Shown here: positions 21,127 through 23,482 of the stretch, piece by piece
Position numbering within the stretch: position 1 is the first letter of the stretch
Layout of the letters: every line of letters begins with the position of its first letter
Origin: Betaproteobacteria bacterium
GTDB taxonomy: Bacteria > Pseudomonadota > Gammaproteobacteria > Burkholderiales > SG8-39
Reading direction: 5' to 3'
DNA length: 23,482 bases
NCBI GenBank assembly: GCA_007280315.1
Contig: QYQC01000127.1
Location: 1 to 23,482 of the forward strand
Notes under the pieces: model-generated
What the model was told of the DNA's origin: nothing
Seen by the model: only the letters and a program-made list of their open reading frames with translations
Database searches by the model: none
Position numbers and translations under genes: made by a program

Positions 21127-22092
21127 ATGATTCGAACATTGCGTTTCGCTGCGGCCGCATTGTTGTGCATGCTTGCGTCGCCCCTATTTGCCCAGGCCTA
21201 TCCGGCCAAACCCATCAGGGTCGTGGTGCCCTACGCGCCGGGCGGCAACATGGAGCACTGGCGCCCTACGCTGGAGAAGGTAAGCCAGCTTCTGGGCCAG
21301 CAGCTGGTCATGGAAAACCGTCCGGGCGCAGGCGGCAACATCGGCAGCGACTATGTCGCGAAATCCGCCGCCGACGGATATACGCTGTTGATCGGCACCA
21401 TCGGCACGCACGCGATCAATGCCAGCGTCTACGCAAAAATGCCCTACGACGTGGTCAAGGATTTCACGCCCGTGGTGTTCCTCGCAACCATGACCAACGT
21501 CGCGATAGTCAACCCGGCAACGCCGGTGAAATCGATCCAGGAGTTCATCGAGTACGCGAAATCCCAGCCGGGAAAGCTGAACTTCGGCTCGCCCGGCAAC
21601 GGCTCGTCGGCCCATATGACCGGTGAAATGTTCAAACAGGTCACCGGGGTAAACATGCAGCACGTCCCCTATAAAGGCAGCGCACCCGCGCTCATGGACT
21701 TGATCGCCGGACGCATCGACATCATGTTCGACAACATCCCGCTGCCGCTGCCACATATCAAGGCGGGGAAGCTGCGCGGCTTGGCGGTGACCGCTTCGCA
21801 ACGCTCGCCCTCGCTACCAGAGTTGCCGACGCTGGGTGAAGCCGGCGTTCCCGGTTTCGATGTCAGTTCCTGGTACGGCATCTACGCGCCCGCCAGTCTG
21901 CCGCAGGAAATCACGGCAAAGCTGAACGTGGCGTTCAACGATGCACTGCGGACGCCCGAGATTCGCGACCGGCTCGCCAGTCAGGGATGGACCGTCGTCG
22001 GCGGCCCTGCGGACCAACTGGCAGCGCAGACCCGGAACGAACTCGAGCGCTGGGCGCGGGTGGTGAAATCGGCGAACGTGCGCATCGATTGA
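21127..22092 (+). CDS. Bug/TctC-type periplasmic solute-binding protein
   Basis: Tripartite tricarboxylate transporter-type receptor of 321 residues, a family greatly expanded in betaproteobacteria. It has a signal peptide to about residue 23 (LLCMLASPLFAQA), then the mature start YPAKPIRVVVPYAPGG, ENRPGAGGNIGSDYVAKSAADGYTLL and the two-domain fold through PYKGSAPALMDLIAGRIDIMFDN. In most Bug proteins an Asp follows the PGG loop and contacts the ligand. Here the loop reads PGGNMEHW, with Glu, which hints at an unusual ligand. The ATG at 21127 has GGGAGAG upstream. No membrane TctAB genes are present. It is followed without a gap by an acyl-CoA synthetase, suggesting that the bound acid is activated with CoA. 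Confidence 0.93.
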   Translation: MIRTLRFAAAALLCMLASPLFAQAYPAKPIRVVVPYAPGGNMEHWRPTLEKVSQLLGQQLVMENRPGAGGNIGSDYVAKSAADGYTLLIGTIGTHAINASVYAKMPYDVVKDFTPVVFLATMTNVAIVNPATPVKSIQEFIEYAKSQPGKLNFGSPGNGSSAHMTGEMFKQVTGVNMQHVPYKGSAPALMDLIAGRIDIMFDNIPLPLPHIKAGKLRGLAVTASQRSPSLPELPTLGEAGVPGFDVSSWYGIYAPASLPQEITAKLNVAFNDALRTPEIRDRLASQGWTVVGGPADQLAAQTRNELERWARVVKSANVRID

Positions 22093-23482
22093 GCACGCTG
22101 CCGCCGTTGCGCTCGCTGCTCGCGCCACGCTCGATAGCGGTCCTGGGCGCTTCGTCCGATTTGGGCAAACTCAACGGGCGCGTACTCGCCTATCTTGGCG
22201 ACAAGGGCTACCCGGGCCACGTGTTTCCGGTGAATCCGAAATACGCGCACATCGGCGACTGGCCCTGTTATCCGAGCGTTGCCGACCTGCCCGGACCGGT
22301 CGATCTCGCCATCATCGCGCTGCCGGCGAAACTGGTCGCTGGTGCCATCCGCGAATGCGGGCGGGCGCGCATTCCCGCAGCCATTGTGTTCAGTTCGGGA
22401 TTTTCAGAGACGGGCGAGGCGGGCCGCTCACTCGAAGCAGAACTGGTGCAAGCGGCGCGCGCGGCCGGGGTGCGGATGCTAGGACCGAACAATCTCGGTC
22501 TCGTCAACGCTTTCGAACGCGTGCACGCCACCTTCTCTCAATACGCCAACGGCGAAACAGCGGAAGGACCGGTGGGCTTTGTCACCCAGTCGGGCGCTTT
22601 CGGCACGGCGATCGCTGCACTGGCGCGCCGGCGCGGTCTGGGCCTGGGCTACTTCGTCAACACCGGCAACGAGGCCGATATTTCGCTCGCCGAAGTGATG
22701 GCCGAGATCATTGCCGACCCGCGCATTCGCGTCGGCGCGGCATATATCGAAGGCTTCAAGGACGGGCCCGGCATCCTATCTCTGGCCGAGGCGGCGCTCG
22801 CCGCAGGCAAGCCGCTGGTGCTGACCAAGGTCGGGCGCAGCAACGCCGGCGAGCGTGCCGCCGCGTCGCACACCGGCTCGCTCGCGGGCGAAGACGCAGT
22901 GTTCGACGGCATCGCGCGCCAGTACGGCGTGCTGCGCGCGCGCAACGAAGAGCACATGCTCGACCTGGTCGAAGTGCTGGCGCGCTGCGAACTGCCCGCG
23001 GGGAACGGCGTCGGCATCATCACCCAGTCGGGTGGCGCGGGGGTGCTCATGGCCGATCGCGCCGAAGAACTGGGCCTGGGCGTGCCGGTGCTGGCCGCGG
23101 CAACGCAGGACCGGCTGAGACCCGTGATTCCCGGCTTCGGCGCCCTCGGCAATCCGGTGGACGTGACGGCGCAGTTCATCGCCGACCCGTCAATCCTGCG
23201 CGAATCGGTGATCGCCGTGCTGGCCGACCCGCAGGTGAACGTGGCCGTGGTCTGGCTGCAGTTGATGGATGCCTATGTCGACGTGCTGGCGGATATTTTC
23301 GGTCAGATCAAGGAAGCGGCGCAAAAGCCCTTCGTCGTCTGCTGGGTCGCCGCGCCTGAAGCGGCGCTGGCGGCACTGCGCCAACGCGGCATTGCGGTGC
23401 TGCGCGGCGCCGAACCCGCGATCGACGCCGTCGCCGGCTTGATCGGCTACGCCGAAGCGCGCCGCCACTGGCTGGCGGACGC
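22089..23482 (+). CDS. NDP-forming acyl-CoA synthetase, 3' end cut by window
   Basis: First 464 residues of an ADP-forming acyl-CoA synthetase/ligase; the full family length is about 700. The CoA-binding Rossmann domain comes first (LLAPRSIAVLGASSDLGKLNG, then GHVFPVNP and DLAIIALPAKLV), followed by the ligase-CoA domains (VTQSGAFGTAI; NTGNEADIS). The phospho-histidine motif is AASHTGSLAGED with His261, and IITQSGGAGVLMAD follows. The ATP-grasp domain lies beyond the window. No in-frame ATG precedes the domain. The likely start is TTG at 22089, overlapping the stop of the Bug gene (TTGA), which implies coupling. It would activate an organic or aromatic acid; the substrate is unknown. Confidence 0.9.
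   Translation, partial: MSTLPPLRSLLAPRSIAVLGASSDLGKLNGRVLAYLGDKGYPGHVFPVNPKYAHIGDWPCYPSVADLPGPVDLAIIALPAKLVAGAIRECGRARIPAAIVFSSGFSETGEAGRSLEAELVQAARAAGVRMLGPNNLGLVNAFERVHATFSQYANGETAEGPVGFVTQSGAFGTAIAALARRRGLGLGYFVNTGNEADISLAEVMAEIIADPRIRVGAAYIEGFKDGPGILSLAEAALAAGKPLVLTKVGRSNAGERAAASHTGSLAGEDAVFDGIARQYGVLRARNEEHMLDLVEVLARCELPAGNGVGIITQSGGAGVLMADRAEELGLGVPVLAAATQDRLRPVIPGFGALGNPVDVTAQFIADPSILRESVIAVLADPQVNVAVVWLQLMDAYVDVLADIFGQIKEAAQKPFVVCWVAAPEAALAALRQRGIAVLRGAEPAIDAVAGLIGYAEARRHWLAD

Noticed and set aside
22355..23359. A 334-residue open frame on the plus strand
   Set aside because: Arg/Gly/Ala-rich shadow of the acyl-CoA synthetase, which has clear family motifs in another frame.

Overview
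The window is high-GC, densely coded DNA with no RNA genes, insertion sequences or CRISPR. No gene-free stretch exceeds 300 bases; the largest gaps are 19536-19832 (297), 2346-2594 (249), 14889-15134 (246) and 11278-11503 (226). The mix suggests a betaproteobacterium with anaerobic or facultative aromatic/alicyclic acid metabolism. It has an EF-P with Arg32 next to its rhamnosyltransferase EarP, a Bug/TctC-type periplasmic binding protein, many acyl-CoA enzymes and a Na+-pumping-type decarboxylase. The exact family cannot be fixed from sequence reading alone.

Layout. 1-2081: an acyl-CoA dehydrogenase (minus, cut by the window edge) diverges from a BadI-like ring-cleaving hydrolase (plus). 2092-4513: cold shock protein, then earP and efp, all minus. 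4538-10395: a minus-strand group read in the order TPR-CHAT protease, CHASE2-adenylate cyclase, FecR-like secreted protein, with a perfect 26-bp palindrome upstream of its promoter. 10551-11277: a small unknown ORF and a universal stress protein. 11504-12884: gcdD (50 aa) and gcdB on the plus strand. 12990-16301: an Old Yellow Enzyme, a Lar-like zinc ribbon, a CBS protein with a histone-H1-like tail, and an unrecognised 388-residue protein of lower GC. 16386-19535: a minus-strand operon gcdC, glutaryl-CoA dehydrogenase, gcdA. 19833-23482: tag, a secreted AlgH/YqgE-family protein, a Bug-type binding protein and an NDP-forming acyl-CoA synthetase (cut by the window edge).

How the genes fit. BadI-type cleavage of a 2-oxocyclohexanecarboxyl-CoA yields pimeloyl-CoA, which beta-oxidation takes to glutaryl-CoA. 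A dehydrogenase with residues resembling the non-decarboxylating type would then make glutaconyl-CoA, and GcdA/B/C/D would decarboxylate it to crotonyl-CoA while exporting Na+. All four decarboxylase subunits are present, but in two oppositely oriented blocks about 3.5 kb apart. The Bug protein and acyl-CoA synthetase may import and activate an organic acid.

The most promising less-described system is the CHAT protease / CHASE2 adenylate cyclase / FecR-like cluster. It looks like an envelope-sensing cassette joining a caspase-like peptidase to cAMP synthesis.
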